Assembly (NCBI GenBank): GCA_026389335.1
Contig: JAPLIB010000001.1
Coordinates: 1 to 49,808, forward strand
Direction of reading: 5' to 3'
DNA from: Cyanobacteriota bacterium
Lineage (GTDB): Bacteria; Cyanobacteriota; Cyanobacteriia; PCC-6307; Cyanobiaceae
DNA: 49,808 bases
A program made the translations under genes and the position numbers. Shown here piece by piece: positions 17,563-26,334 of the stretch. Numbering within the stretch: position 1 is the first letter of the stretch; every line of letters starts with the position of its first letter. The notes beneath the pieces were generated by a model. That model did no database searches. It worked only from the letters and a program-made list of their open reading frames with translations, and was not told where the DNA came from.

Positions 17563-19575
17563 TCAGGCCTGTTGGCCAAAGGTATAGCTGGCGGCCGGCA
17601 GCAGCCGCCAGGCACCGCTGCCATCAAGTTCCAGCACAGTGTCGTGATACTCCTTGAGGGTGGGGCGATGACCGACGCTGACAAAGGCCATCTCCCGCTG
17701 CACCAGCAGCTCATAGAGACGCTTCTCGGTATTCACATCCAGGGCACTGGTGGCCTCATCGAGCACCACGAACCGCGGTGAGTTGAGCAGCAGACGCGCG
17801 AAAGCCAGGCGTTGCTGTTCCCCCAGCGAGAGCAGGCGCGGCCAGTCCTGCTTGATGTCGAGGTCGGGATAGCGATGCACCAGATCCGGCAGCCGCACCT
17901 CCTCAAGCACATGGCGCAGCTGGCCATCGCTGAAGCGCTCGGTGCTCTGGGGGTAGCAGAGCTGCTCCCGCAAGCTGCCCAGCAGCATGTAGGGCTTCTG
18001 CGGAATGAACATCAGCTCGCCTACCGGGGGTCGGTGCACACTGCCGGCGGCAGCGGGCCAGAGGCCACTCACCAGGCGCAGGAATGAGGTCTTGCCACAG
18101 CCGGAGGGGCCCACCACCAGCAGGCGCTGGCTGGGGGCCACCTGAAGGCTGAGATCGTGAATCAAGCGCCGGCTGCTGCGCGGCGGCACCAGATCCACAT
18201 GGCTCACCAGGATCGAATCCGGCGATTCGACACCGGAGTCACCCCCCAGAGCCAAACGATCGAGATCCACTGCTGACTGGGCCGCCACTTCACCACTGAT
18301 CGCTTCCACCTTGCCCTGGAAGCCCTCCAGACGGCTGATCGAAGCGGAGAAGGCGGCGAGGCGATCGATGTTGTTGACGATGTAACTCACCGAGAACAGC
18401 ACCTGGGAGAAGGCGATGCTGGCCTGGCCGAACACGCCGAAATCCACCTGCTTGGCGAAGTAAATCGGCGCGATCACCAGCCAGGGCAGAAAGCGGGAGA
18501 AATAATCGTAGGAGCGCTGGATCACACTGATCAAGGCCTCCCAGATGATCAATTTATTGTAGTTTTGAATCACTCCACCCAACCGCCGCGATCCCTCTTT
18601 CTGTTCCTGCTGCTCACCACGGTAGAAAGCGATCGACTCAGCATTATCCCGAATATGCACCAGCCCGTAACGGAAGTCTGCCTCCAACTTCAACTGCTGG
18701 TAGTTAAGATTCACTAGTTTACGACTGGCAAACACGATCAAAGCGGTGCCACCAACCGAATACCCCAACAACCACAAGGCCAGGGTGACATTAATACTCC
18801 AAAGGACGATAATGAAACTGAAGAAAGTCAGCAAGGCCGAGATGACCTCCACCGTCACACTCAGGCTCGTCGCCGTAAAGCTGGCGGCATCCTGGGAGAT
18901 TCGCTGATCTGGGTTGTCAATCTCTTCGACGCTTTCATCATTTGGATTGAGAACGTAATAGGCGCGATTCGTAAGATAACGGCCCAGCATTCTCTCGCTC
19001 AACCACTCGCGCCACATCAGCCCCAGCTTGGGGATCAGGTAGCTCTGCAGGGCCCGGATCGGCAAAGCCAGGACCAGACAGAAGGCATAGATCGCCACGA
19101 TCTTCCAGAACTCCTCGGCCTTGTAGGCCACCAGGGCGTTCTCGATGTTGCGGGCGACAAAACTGATGCCCACATTGATGCCGTTGATCACCAGGATCAG
19201 CAGCGTGATCACCCCCAGCAGCAACCAGGGCAGCCAGCGGCCCTGGCGCAACTTGGCGCGCGCGGCCCCAAAACAGAGCAGGCCGGCGCCGAACAGCACC
19301 ATCACCACCTTGCCGTAGGGGCCCGCCCAGATCGCCGCCACCTGCTGGGGCACGCCCGGCAGGAAGCGGGCCTGCAATTCCGGAATCCAGGCACCGCTGG
19401 CCGCCATCACCGCCGTCAACAGCAGCAGGGTGAAGCCCACCACCACCGCGATCAGCGCCACCACCAGCACCAAGAACTGGCCCGAGCTGGCGCCGTTATC
19501 CAGCGGCAAGAAGTAAGGCTGGGCCAGGCGCTGCAGCTTGCCCAGCTGATCGCGGAACGCCTTGAAGGGGGTCAT
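17563..19575 (-). CDS. ABC transporter, fused permease/ATPase of the SbmA/BacA-YddA type
   Basis: The 670-residue protein has an N-terminal domain of about six membrane helices and a C-terminal nucleotide-binding domain. The latter shows Walker A GPSGCGKTS, signature LSLGEQQRLAFARLLL, Walker B FVVLDEATSALD and the H-loop SVGHRPTLKEYHD. The membrane part (YYVLNPNDESVEEIDNPDQRI, and HIRDNAESIAFYRGE) is that of the SbmA/BacA/ABCD-like group, which import or export peptides, cobalamin or acyl-CoA. The physiological substrate in cyanobacteria is unknown. It is encoded directly before an HLIP. The coding region around 18540-19000 is clearly AT-richer than both ends of the gene, suggesting a mosaic origin. 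Confidence 0.9.
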   Translation of the reverse strand: MTPFKAFRDQLGKLQRLAQPYFLPLDNGASSGQFLVLVVALIAVVVGFTLLLLTAVMAASGAWIPELQARFLPGVPQQVAAIWAGPYGKVVMVLFGAGLLCFGAARAKLRQGRWLPWLLLGVITLLILVINGINVGISFVARNIENALVAYKAEEFWKIVAIYAFCLVLALPIRALQSYLIPKLGLMWREWLSERMLGRYLTNRAYYVLNPNDESVEEIDNPDQRISQDAASFTATSLSVTVEVISALLTFFSFIIVLWSINVTLALWLLGYSVGGTALIVFASRKLVNLNYQQLKLEADFRYGLVHIRDNAESIAFYRGEQQEQKEGSRRLGGVIQNYNKLIIWEALISVIQRSYDYFSRFLPWLVIAPIYFAKQVDFGVFGQASIAFSQVLFSVSYIVNNIDRLAAFSASISRLEGFQGKVEAISGEVAAQSAVDLDRLALGGDSGVESPDSILVSHVDLVPPRSSRRLIHDLSLQVAPSQRLLVVGPSGCGKTSFLRLVSGLWPAAAGSVHRPPVGELMFIPQKPYMLLGSLREQLCYPQSTERFSDGQLRHVLEEVRLPDLVHRYPDLDIKQDWPRLLSLGEQQRLAFARLLLNSPRFVVLDEATSALDVNTEKRLYELLVQREMAFVSVGHRPTLKEYHDTVLELDGSGAWRLLPAASYTFGQQA

Positions 19576-19663
19576 GAAACCTGGCAGATCAAGGCATTGT
19601 CGCCGCTCGCCCCGCCCAGCGGTGGTAGCGAGTGACCAGGAGGCCCAGCCGTGCCCTGGCGGC

Positions 19664-20005
19664 TCAGCCCGGCGGCCAGGCCAGGGGGCGGCCGCCGATC
19701 ACGTGCACATGCAGATGGAACACGGTCTGCCCCGCCTCGGCTCCGCTGTTGATCACGGTGCGCCAGCTGCTGAGCCCCTCCTGCTGGGCCACCTTGGCGG
19801 CCACCAGCAGCAGATGACCCAGCAGGGCCTGGTGCTCGGGGGTGGCCTCAGCCAGCTGGGAAATCGGTTCGCGCGGAATCACCAGCACATGCACCGGCGC
19901 CTGGGGGGTCACATCGCGGAAGGCCAGGCAAAGATCGTCGCTGTAGACCGCGTCGCAGGGAATCTCGCCCCGCAGGATGCGGCCGAAGATCGTGTCGCTG
20001 GACAT
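19664..20005 (-). CDS. HIT family (histidine triad) nucleotide-binding protein
   Basis: The 113-residue product is a typical HIT protein: DTIFGRILRGEIPCDAVYSDD at the N-terminus and the histidine triad HLHVHVIGG near residue 100. Such proteins (HINT branch) hydrolyse nucleoside phosphoramidates or AMP conjugates. The frame is open far upstream, but homology starts at the ATG at 20003-20005 (MSSDTIFG). It precedes the ABC exporter on the same strand by 88 bp and is divergent from comM. Confidence 0.95.
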   Translation of the reverse strand: MSSDTIFGRILRGEIPCDAVYSDDLCLAFRDVTPQAPVHVLVIPREPISQLAEATPEHQALLGHLLLVAAKVAQQEGLSSWRTVINSGAEAGQTVFHLHVHVIGGRPLAWPPG

Positions 20006-20078
20006 GGCCTGATTGACGCCCTTGGGGCAGCGGATGGGACAGGGGGTGGCACTGGTTGTGCAGTGATCCCTTGAACTG

Positions 20079-21665
20079 ATGTTGGCACGCTGCAGCGGTG
20101 CGGCCCTGCGGGGACTGGAGGCCGTGGAGGTCTCGGTGGAGGTGGACATCGCCCCGGGACTGCCGGGCCTGCAACTGGTGGGTCTGCCGGATGCCGCGGT
20201 GCAGGAGGCGCGCGAACGGGTGCGGGCCGCGATCCGCAACAGTGGCCTCAAGGTGCCGCTCACCCGGGTGGTGGTGAGCCTGGCCCCGGCCGATCTGCGC
20301 AAGGCCGGGCCCAGCTTCGATCTGCCGATTGCTCTGGGGCTGCTGCTGGCCAGTGGCCAGTTGGCGCCCGAGCAGCTCCAGGGCATCTGGAGCGCGGCGG
20401 AACTGGGCCTCGATGGGCGTCTGCGGCCGATCCGCGGCGTGCTGGCCCTGGCGATGGCGGCTCGCGCCGCCTCAGCGCGAGGACTGCTGGTGCCGGCGGC
20501 CAATGCCGCCGAAGCGGCCCTGGTGGATGGGCTACCGGTGTGGGGCGCCCAGGATCTGCACGAGGTGATCGCCGTGCTCCGTGATCCGGCCCAGATCCCT
20601 CCAGCCCGCGCCGCGATCGCCCTGCCCGCCGCCAGCGGCGGCCCGGACCTGGGGGATGTGCGCGGTCAGCCCCATGGCCGTCGGGCCCTGGAGATCGCCG
20701 CGGCCGGGGGCCATCATCTGCTGCTGGTGGGGGCGGCGGGCAGCGGCAAAACCATGCTGGCGCGGCGACTGCCGGGGTTGCTGCCACCGCTGGAGGCGGC
20801 TGAGGCGCTGGAGCTCACCCGGCTGCACTCGGTGGCGGGTCTGCTGCTGGAGGGGGGCAACCTGATCAGCCAGCGCCCTTTTCGCAGCCCGCACCACAGC
20901 TGTTCGGGCGCCGCCCTGATCGGCGGCGGCACGATTCCGATGCCGGGTGAAGTCAGCTTGGCCCACCATGGGGTGCTGTTTCTCGATGAACTGGCGGAAT
21001 TCCGCCGCGACGTGCTCGATCAGCTGCGCCAGCCCCTGGAGGAGGGCGACGTGCTGATCAGTCGTACCCGCCAACGCTGCCGCTTCCCCTGCCGCATCAC
21101 CTTGGTGGCCGCCACCAATCCCTGCCCCTGTGGCCGCTATGGCGAAGCCGACGGCAGCTGCCAATGCGGTGAAAGCCTGCGCCGCCGTTACTGGAGTCGG
21201 CTGTCAGGGCCCCTGCTGGATCGCCTCGATCTCCAGGTGGTGATGCGGCGGCCAGCGGCTCGGGAGTTGGCCAATGGCCTTATTGACAGCCGTGAGCGAG
21301 CCAGTGCCGATGCCGCCTTCAGGGAGCAACCTGAAACCAGCGCGGTGGTGGCGCTGCGGGTGCGCCAGGCCAGAGCCCGCATGGCGGCGCGCAATCCAGA
21401 TGGCGGCTGCAACGCCCAGGTGGCCGCGGAGGCCCTGACCCAGGTGCTGGCACTGGAAGCGCCGGGCCGCCAGCTCTGGGAGCGGGCCATGGAGCAGCGG
21501 CGCCTTTCGGCCCGCGGCGGCATGCGGCTGCTGCGGGTGGCCCGCACCATCGCCGACCTGGCCGGCCAGCCAACGGTGGGAACGGCAGCCATTGCCGAAG
21601 CCCTTACCTTTCGCAGCTTCGACCTGGTGTCCTGCGAGTCCCCTGGTCCCCTCAGATCGGGCTGA
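20079..21665 (+). CDS. comM: YifB/ComM family Mg-chelatase-like AAA ATPase
   Basis: ComM is a hexameric helicase that promotes branch migration when incoming DNA is integrated during natural transformation. The 528-residue protein has the N-terminal ChlI-like domain (residues ~5-125, with GLPGLQLVGLPDAAVQEARERVRAA), an AAA domain and a C-terminal Mg_chelatase_C helical domain. In the AAA domain Walker A GAAGSGKTM is near 217, Walker B LFLDELAEF near 297, and a CPCGRYG...CQCG cysteine cluster near 350-363. The start ATG at 20079 fits the family. Its presence is compatible with natural competence in this lineage. Confidence 0.95.
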   Translation: MLARCSGAALRGLEAVEVSVEVDIAPGLPGLQLVGLPDAAVQEARERVRAAIRNSGLKVPLTRVVVSLAPADLRKAGPSFDLPIALGLLLASGQLAPEQLQGIWSAAELGLDGRLRPIRGVLALAMAARAASARGLLVPAANAAEAALVDGLPVWGAQDLHEVIAVLRDPAQIPPARAAIALPAASGGPDLGDVRGQPHGRRALEIAAAGGHHLLLVGAAGSGKTMLARRLPGLLPPLEAAEALELTRLHSVAGLLLEGGNLISQRPFRSPHHSCSGAALIGGGTIPMPGEVSLAHHGVLFLDELAEFRRDVLDQLRQPLEEGDVLISRTRQRCRFPCRITLVAATNPCPCGRYGEADGSCQCGESLRRRYWSRLSGPLLDRLDLQVVMRRPAARELANGLIDSRERASADAAFREQPETSAVVALRVRQARARMAARNPDGGCNAQVAAEALTQVLALEAPGRQLWERAMEQRRLSARGGMRLLRVARTIADLAGQPTVGTAAIAEALTFRSFDLVSCESPGPLRSG

Positions 21666-21811
21666 ATCGGGTCCACAAGACAGATCGCCAAGCCATAAAC
21701 CCTGATATGGGCCAAACAGCCTCTGGCTTCGCCTTCCTTCAGATCACGGCCCCAGCCAAACCCGATGGCTTCAGCAATAGCAGCTGTGGCCGGAAGGCAA
21801 CCGGCAGCTGA

Positions 21812-21982
21812 TCAGCGGCGGCGGCGGCGCTGCTGGGCCTTGCGCTTGTACTTCTCTGTGGGGGTTTCGTGGTGGCGCAGCCGCTTCAGATCAGCGAATA
21901 TGCCGGCCTTGGACACCTGGCGCTTGAAGCGACGCAGAGCGGATTCAATCCCTTCGTTTTCGCCGACGGTGACCTGGGTCAT
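21812..21982 (-). CDS. rpsU: 30S ribosomal protein S21
   Basis: The 56-residue basic protein matches bS21: [21 protein letters not shown] at the N-terminus, then [12 protein letters not shown] and a terminal Arg tract. S21 joins the small subunit near the anti-Shine-Dalgarno region and helps initiation. The ATG at 21980-21982 gives the usual length; the frame is open for 9 more codons upstream (start at 22009) but these are not conserved. Confidence 0.95.
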   Translation of the reverse strand: MTQVTVGENEGIESALRRFKRQVSKAGIFADLKRLRHHETPTEKYKRKAQQRRRRR

Positions 21983-22041
21983 GAAATGCTGCTGGAGCGT
22001 TGCAAGCACGACAATCTAGCAAGTCCCCCGACGGGCCTCCG

Positions 22042-22947
22042 TCAGAGCTTGGGAGGGGGCACCGGCAGGGGGGTGACCGGAGCCGGGGACGCCTGAAGGG
22101 GGATCGGGGCCGAAGAAGCCGGGGCGTTCAAGGACTCGGAGGCCGCGACGGGGGCCTGGGTCGCGGCGACTGGAGCAGCGGGCCCAGAGGCCGCGGGGGA
22201 GGGGCTCAGGCCAGGGACGGAAGCGGCAGGGGCTGGGGCTGGGCCGGATGGGGGGCCTGAGGTGACCGCTGGGCTGGGCTCCCCAGGCCAAACCTCGTTG
22301 AAGAGATAGACATGGCCGAGGTTGCGGCCGCGGAACTGGCGTCGCATCAGCCGCCAGCCAGGCTCAAGATCGAGTTTATGAAAACCACTGGCCGCGCCCC
22401 CGGCTTTGGCCACCACCATCTCGGGGCCGGCCCCAGGCTTGGTCGGCAGGGCGATCAGCAGCGTATCGCTGGCCTCGCTGCGCACCAGCACGCGGTAGGA
22501 GCCGGCCAGGTCGCTGGGTCCGACCCGCACGGAATAGCCGTTGGCATCGATGTAGCGACTGCAGATGCCGGTGAAATCAAAGGTGGCCAAAAGCGGATTC
22601 ACGGCTGCCGGCTTGCTCTCGCCGATGGCGAAACAGGGCTTGCGATCGTTGACCTGTTCGTAGATGTTCAGCTGGTAGCGGCCGCTGCTACCGACCGGTG
22701 AGGCCACCAGCACGAACTTCTGGGGCTCCAGTTCAGCGGCCCCGAACATGGACTGGGCCATGGCTCCGCCCGGCCAGAGGGCGGCACCGAGAGCGAGCGT
22801 GGCGGACACCGCAACCGTGCCAGCAACAGACATGGAACGGGGAGCAGACCCACGGAGGGAATCACCTCTACGACGGGAAACAGCCATGGCGGCCTGGGCC
22901 AGGGGGCCCCTGCGGCGAAGCAGTACGGGGATCAGGGAAGAAAACAC
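22042..22947 (-). CDS. DUF3747 domain exported protein
   Basis: A hydrophobic signal sequence (VAGTVAVSATLALGAALW, cleavage likely after AMA-Q) is followed by the DUF3747 domain (about residues 65-220: MFGAAELEPQKFVLVASPVG, CFAIG...VNPLLATFDFTGICSRYIDANGYSVR, then FHKLDLEPGWRLMRRQFRGRN). The last ~75 residues are Pro/Ala/Ser-rich and probably a cell-wall-spanning or disordered tail. DUF3747 is confined mainly to cyanobacteria and has no known function. The start is uncertain because ATGs at 22947 and at several later points give the same signal core. Confidence 0.82.
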   Translation of the reverse strand: MFSSLIPVLLRRRGPLAQAAMAVSRRRGDSLRGSAPRSMSVAGTVAVSATLALGAALWPGGAMAQSMFGAAELEPQKFVLVASPVGSSGRYQLNIYEQVNDRKPCFAIGESKPAAVNPLLATFDFTGICSRYIDANGYSVRVGPSDLAGSYRVLVRSEASDTLLIALPTKPGAGPEMVVAKAGGAASGFHKLDLEPGWRLMRRQFRGRNLGHVYLFNEVWPGEPSPAVTSGPPSGPAPAPAASVPGLSPSPAASGPAAPVAATQAPVAASESLNAPASSAPIPLQASPAPVTPLPVPPPKL

Positions 22948-23075
22948 GTCGCTCTGGTGGGTCAGGGAGCTGGTCGGCCTATCGAATCGTATGCAGGCCT
23001 GCGGCCTCTCACCAGCCGGCAGAGCCCGATCTCAGACCGGCCTGCGACCAGAACCCAGCAGCGGGGCGAACGAAT

Positions 23076-23318
23076 TCAGGACGGGGATGGCCTGTTGATG
23101 CGGATCGCCACCAGCAAAGTAAGCAGGGTTCCGGGCAGGCTGGCGGCCAGGATCCAGCGCGTGGCCTGCACCCCCAGATCGGGTTCGCCGTAGGCCAGCT
23201 CAAAGATCGAACCGGTGGCGGCGATGCCCAGCACGCAGGCCAGGGCCAGGAACAGCCCGGCCAGGGGTTTCATCGGCATCGGATCTTCAGCGGAGGGACT
23301 GGACGTACTGGCGCTCAA
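23076..23318 (-). CDS. Small two-helix membrane protein of unknown function
   Basis: Up to 80 residues with two hydrophobic segments (PLAGLFLALACVLGIAATGSIF and TRWILAASLPGTLLTLLVAI) separated by a short polar loop. I do not recognise the family. Codons 13-80 have normal GC-rich wobble positions, which supports real coding. The frame start at 23318 overlaps the end of the deformylase gene by about 32 bp; a start at the internal methionines (MPMKPL) avoids this. It follows def on the same strand and is probably co-transcribed. Confidence 0.65.
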   Translation of the reverse strand: MSASTSSPSAEDPMPMKPLAGLFLALACVLGIAATGSIFELAYGEPDLGVQATRWILAASLPGTLLTLLVAIRINRPSPS

Positions 23319-23892
23319 AGCCCTGCTGCTTCAACCCCTCGTTGAGACTCAGCTCATCGGTAACGCGATCGACGAACAGCACCCCCTGAAGGTGATCCAT
23401 CTCATGCTGGATGCAGCGGGCGAGCAGGCCATCGGCCTTGATCCGCCGGGGCCGGCCGTACTCATCGCGGAAGCTCACCTCCACGGTGGAAGGCCTCACC
23501 ACATCGAGATACACCCCCGGAATACTGAGGCAACCCTCTTCGTAGGTATTAAGGGAGGCGCCTGCGGCGGCGATCTCCGGGTTGATCAACACGATGGGTG
23601 GATTGGCGGCCTCCTCGAAATCGAGATCAATGACCAGCAGCTGCTTCTGCACTCCCACCTGGGGCGCGGCCAGGCCGATGCCGCGGGCGGTGTACATGCA
23701 ACGCAGCATGTCTCGGGCCAGATCCCGGACTGAATCGTCCACCTTGCTGATCCGGCGAGCCGCATGGCGCAGCTCCTGATCACCGAGCTGATGGATCGCC
23801 AGGGGGGGCGTCTCCAGCGGTTGCTTCGGCACCATGAGGCTGCGGAAGCTCTGATCGGCCTTTCGCGCCAACTGGGCGAAACTACGCGCCAA
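23287..23892 (-). CDS. def: Peptide deformylase
   Basis: The three deformylase motifs are present: GIGLAAPQVG, EGCLSIPG and QHEMDHLQG. These supply the Fe/Zn ligands Cys and two His and the catalytic Glu that remove the formyl group from nascent Met. The start is taken as the TTG at 23890-23892, preceded by an AGGTGA Shine-Dalgarno-like sequence 4 nt away; it gives 201 residues beginning LARSFAQLAR, which fits picocyanobacterial homologues as I remember them. An ATG 27 bases upstream (23919) is the alternative. The frame runs open far upstream as a shadow of the peptidase gene. Confidence 0.95.
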   Translation of the reverse strand: MARSFAQLARKADQSFRSLMVPKQPLETPPLAIHQLGDQELRHAARRISKVDDSVRDLARDMLRCMYTARGIGLAAPQVGVQKQLLVIDLDFEEAANPPIVLINPEIAAAGASLNTYEEGCLSIPGVYLDVVRPSTVEVSFRDEYGRPRRIKADGLLARCIQHEMDHLQGVLFVDRVTDELSLNEGLKQQGFERQYVQSLR

Positions 23893-24156
23893 GGGGTCAC
23901 CTGAATCGTTGCAGACCATTGTAGGAGTCACCGCCGGGAGAGAGGGTTGGGGGAACCAGGGGATCGGACAAAAGACCAGAGCGACGAGCTGACCACCAAC
24001 CAGCCCAAGGGCCAGCGCGCCAGCCAGCCCGCAAACCCGAGCCATCCCCAGCCCGAAGAGCGGAGCCCAGAAAGGCCCGCGGACAGGCGTGCAAGCCATC
24101 CCCAGCGGCAAGGGCCTGACTCGCCCGCAGATCGGGCTGCGGACCCGTCTCCAGGG

Positions 24157-26334
24157 ATGGTCCCCGACTGGCCCCAAAAGCGGCAGGCCAACCAGATCGA
24201 CGCTCGCAACCAGGCCCAGCCTCAGCAGCGGCATTCCGAGCCCACCCAAGCGCCTGCCCAGCCCCTCGCCGCGGCCCTGGTGGTGGCAGCCAGCCCGGCG
24301 CTGCGGGAACCGCGTCTCGCGGACGGCCGCCTGTTCTGGCTGGAACAACGCCCGGCGGAACAGGGCCGCACCACCCTGCTGCTGCATTCCGGCGAAGATC
24401 CGCCCCAGGAGCTCACGCCCGGCCGCAACCTGCGCAGCCGGGTGCATGACTACGGCGGCGGTTGCTACACCGTGGCCGGATCCACCGTGGTGTTCAGCGA
24501 CGACGGCGATCGCGGCCTCTGGCGCCTGGATCTGAGCGCCTCCAACCCAGATGCGCCCCTGGCGGCACCGCAGCGACTCACACCCCCAGCCGATCCCATC
24601 CATCCCAGGGCCTTCGCCGATGGCCTCATCGACCAGCAGCGCCAGCGCTGGCTCGGCGTGATGGAACAGCACGGCCGCGACCAGCTGGTCAGCGTGCCCC
24701 TGGCGGGCGGCGAGCCGCAATCGCTCCACCTTCCCGCCGACTTCATCGGCTATGCGGTGCTCAGCCCCACCGGCAGCCACCTGGCCTGGGTGGAGTGGCA
24801 GCAACCCTGCATGCCCTGGGAACGCAGCCAGCTGTGGCTGGGACGCTTCGATCCGAGCGGCCAGCTGGTGGAGGTGCGTCGCCTGGCGGGCTCAGACGCC
24901 AGCGAGGCCAACGCGATCTCGATCTTTCAGCCCCTCTGGGCGGGCCCGGATCTGGTGGTGGCCAATGACCGCAGCGGCTGGTGGAACCTGGAGCGGCTCG
25001 ACCGGGCCGAAAGCCTGGCCATCGATGCCGAACCCCACTGGCAGCCGCTGCTGCCGATGGCGGCGGAGTTCGCCATGCCCCAGTGGGTCTACGGCATGCG
25101 CACCACCGTCTGGGATGGCCAGCAACTGCTGGCGGCGGCCTGCCGTAACGGCTGCTGGGACCTGGGGCGGCTGACGCCAGCCGCAACGGCTGAACCGCCG
25201 CTGCTCTGGCAGTCGCTGCACCTGCCCTTCAACGATCTGGCGGCCCTCGATGCTGAGAACGGCCGCCTGGTAGCCCTGGCCGCCGCCCCCGACTGCGGCT
25301 CGGGCCTGCTGGATCTCGACTCCAGCAGCGGCCGCTGGCGCCATCAGCCAGCCGCCGCCGATCCCCTGGAGCCGGTCACCATCAGCCAGCCCCAGGATCT
25401 CTGGTTTGAAGGTCACGGCGGCCTGGCCACCCAGGCCTGGTACTACCCGCCGGCAGGGGGGGGGCACGCCGAAGCGCCCCTGCTGGTGAAGGGTCACAGC
25501 GGCCCCACCGCCATGGCCCGCACCGGATTGAGCCTGGCGATCCAGTTCTGGACCAGCCGGGGCTGGGGCGTGGTGGATGTGAACTACGGCGGTTCCACCG
25601 GTTTCGGGCGGGCCTACCGCGAGCGGCTCAACGGTCAGTGGGGCGTGGTCGATGTGGCCGACTGCACGGCCGCCGCCCGGGCCCTGGTGGCTGCGGGAAA
25701 GGCCAGCGCCGAGCGCATCGCCATGGAGGGCGGCAGCGCCGCTGGCTTCACCGTGCTGGCGGCGCTCTGCCACAACAACACGATCAGGGCCGGGGCCTGC
25801 CGCTATCCCGTCACCGACCTGGCGGCCCTCACTGGCGGCGATCATCGCTTCGAGGCGCGCTACTTCGATGGCCTGATCGGTCCCTGGCCGGCAGCCAAGG
25901 CGACCTACGAGGCCCGCTCGCCGCTGCACCAGGCCGAGCGCATCCGCTGCCCGGTGATCCTGTTCCATGGCCTAGACGATCGGGTGGTGCCACCGGAGCA
26001 GAGCGAACGGCTGGCCCTGGCCCTGAGCGACCAAGGCGTACCCGTGCAGATGCACCTGTTCCCCGGCGAAGGCCATGGCTTCCGCAGCGGCGCCGTGCAG
26101 CAGCAGGTGCTTGAGGCCAGCGAAGCCTTTTTCCGCCATCACTTCCAGCTCGACCAGGACCCGCCGGACCCCATCCCAGGGCACCAAACCGAGCGCGACG
26201 GCTTGCCATTGGATGGCTTGCCAGTGGATGGTTTGCCAGTGGATGGCTTGCCACTGAATGGCTTGTCGCGCGCGCGCTTGCGGCCTGAGACATCCAGGCC
26301 TGACCAATCCCCGCGGGAGGAACGCCCAGGATGA
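24157..26334 (+). CDS. S9 family (prolyl oligopeptidase-like) peptidase
   Basis: A beta-propeller domain (about residues 60-420, with DYGGGCYTVAGSTVVFSDDGD) precedes an alpha/beta-hydrolase domain. The nucleophile Ser527 is in EGGSAAGFT, the acid D607/D608 in GLDDRVVPPEQ, and H640 in GEGHGFR, so the triad is complete. Such enzymes cleave short peptides after proline or other residues, usually in the cytoplasm. The frame is open from a TTG at 23947, but the extra Gln/Pro/Arg-rich residues look non-conserved; the ATG at 24157 is preferred. The C-terminus extends about 55 residues past the domain and contains a pentapeptide repeat. gltS begins inside its stop codon. Confidence 0.88.
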   Translation: MVPDWPQKRQANQIDARNQAQPQQRHSEPTQAPAQPLAAALVVAASPALREPRLADGRLFWLEQRPAEQGRTTLLLHSGEDPPQELTPGRNLRSRVHDYGGGCYTVAGSTVVFSDDGDRGLWRLDLSASNPDAPLAAPQRLTPPADPIHPRAFADGLIDQQRQRWLGVMEQHGRDQLVSVPLAGGEPQSLHLPADFIGYAVLSPTGSHLAWVEWQQPCMPWERSQLWLGRFDPSGQLVEVRRLAGSDASEANAISIFQPLWAGPDLVVANDRSGWWNLERLDRAESLAIDAEPHWQPLLPMAAEFAMPQWVYGMRTTVWDGQQLLAAACRNGCWDLGRLTPAATAEPPLLWQSLHLPFNDLAALDAENGRLVALAAAPDCGSGLLDLDSSSGRWRHQPAAADPLEPVTISQPQDLWFEGHGGLATQAWYYPPAGGGHAEAPLLVKGHSGPTAMARTGLSLAIQFWTSRGWGVVDVNYGGSTGFGRAYRERLNGQWGVVDVADCTAAARALVAAGKASAERIAMEGGSAAGFTVLAALCHNNTIRAGACRYPVTDLAALTGGDHRFEARYFDGLIGPWPAAKATYEARSPLHQAERIRCPVILFHGLDDRVVPPEQSERLALALSDQGVPVQMHLFPGEGHGFRSGAVQQQVLEASEAFFRHHFQLDQDPPDPIPGHQTERDGLPLDGLPVDGLPVDGLPLNGLSRARLRPETSRPDQSPREERPG
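26200..26268 (+). repeat. 15-bp in-frame tandem repeat in S9 peptidase tail
   Basis: Four full units and a partial fifth of ggcttgccagtggat (1-3 changes per unit) encode Gly-Leu-Pro-[Leu/Val]-[Asp/Asn]. They lie beyond the catalytic domain, in a nonconserved tail. Confidence 0.9.
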
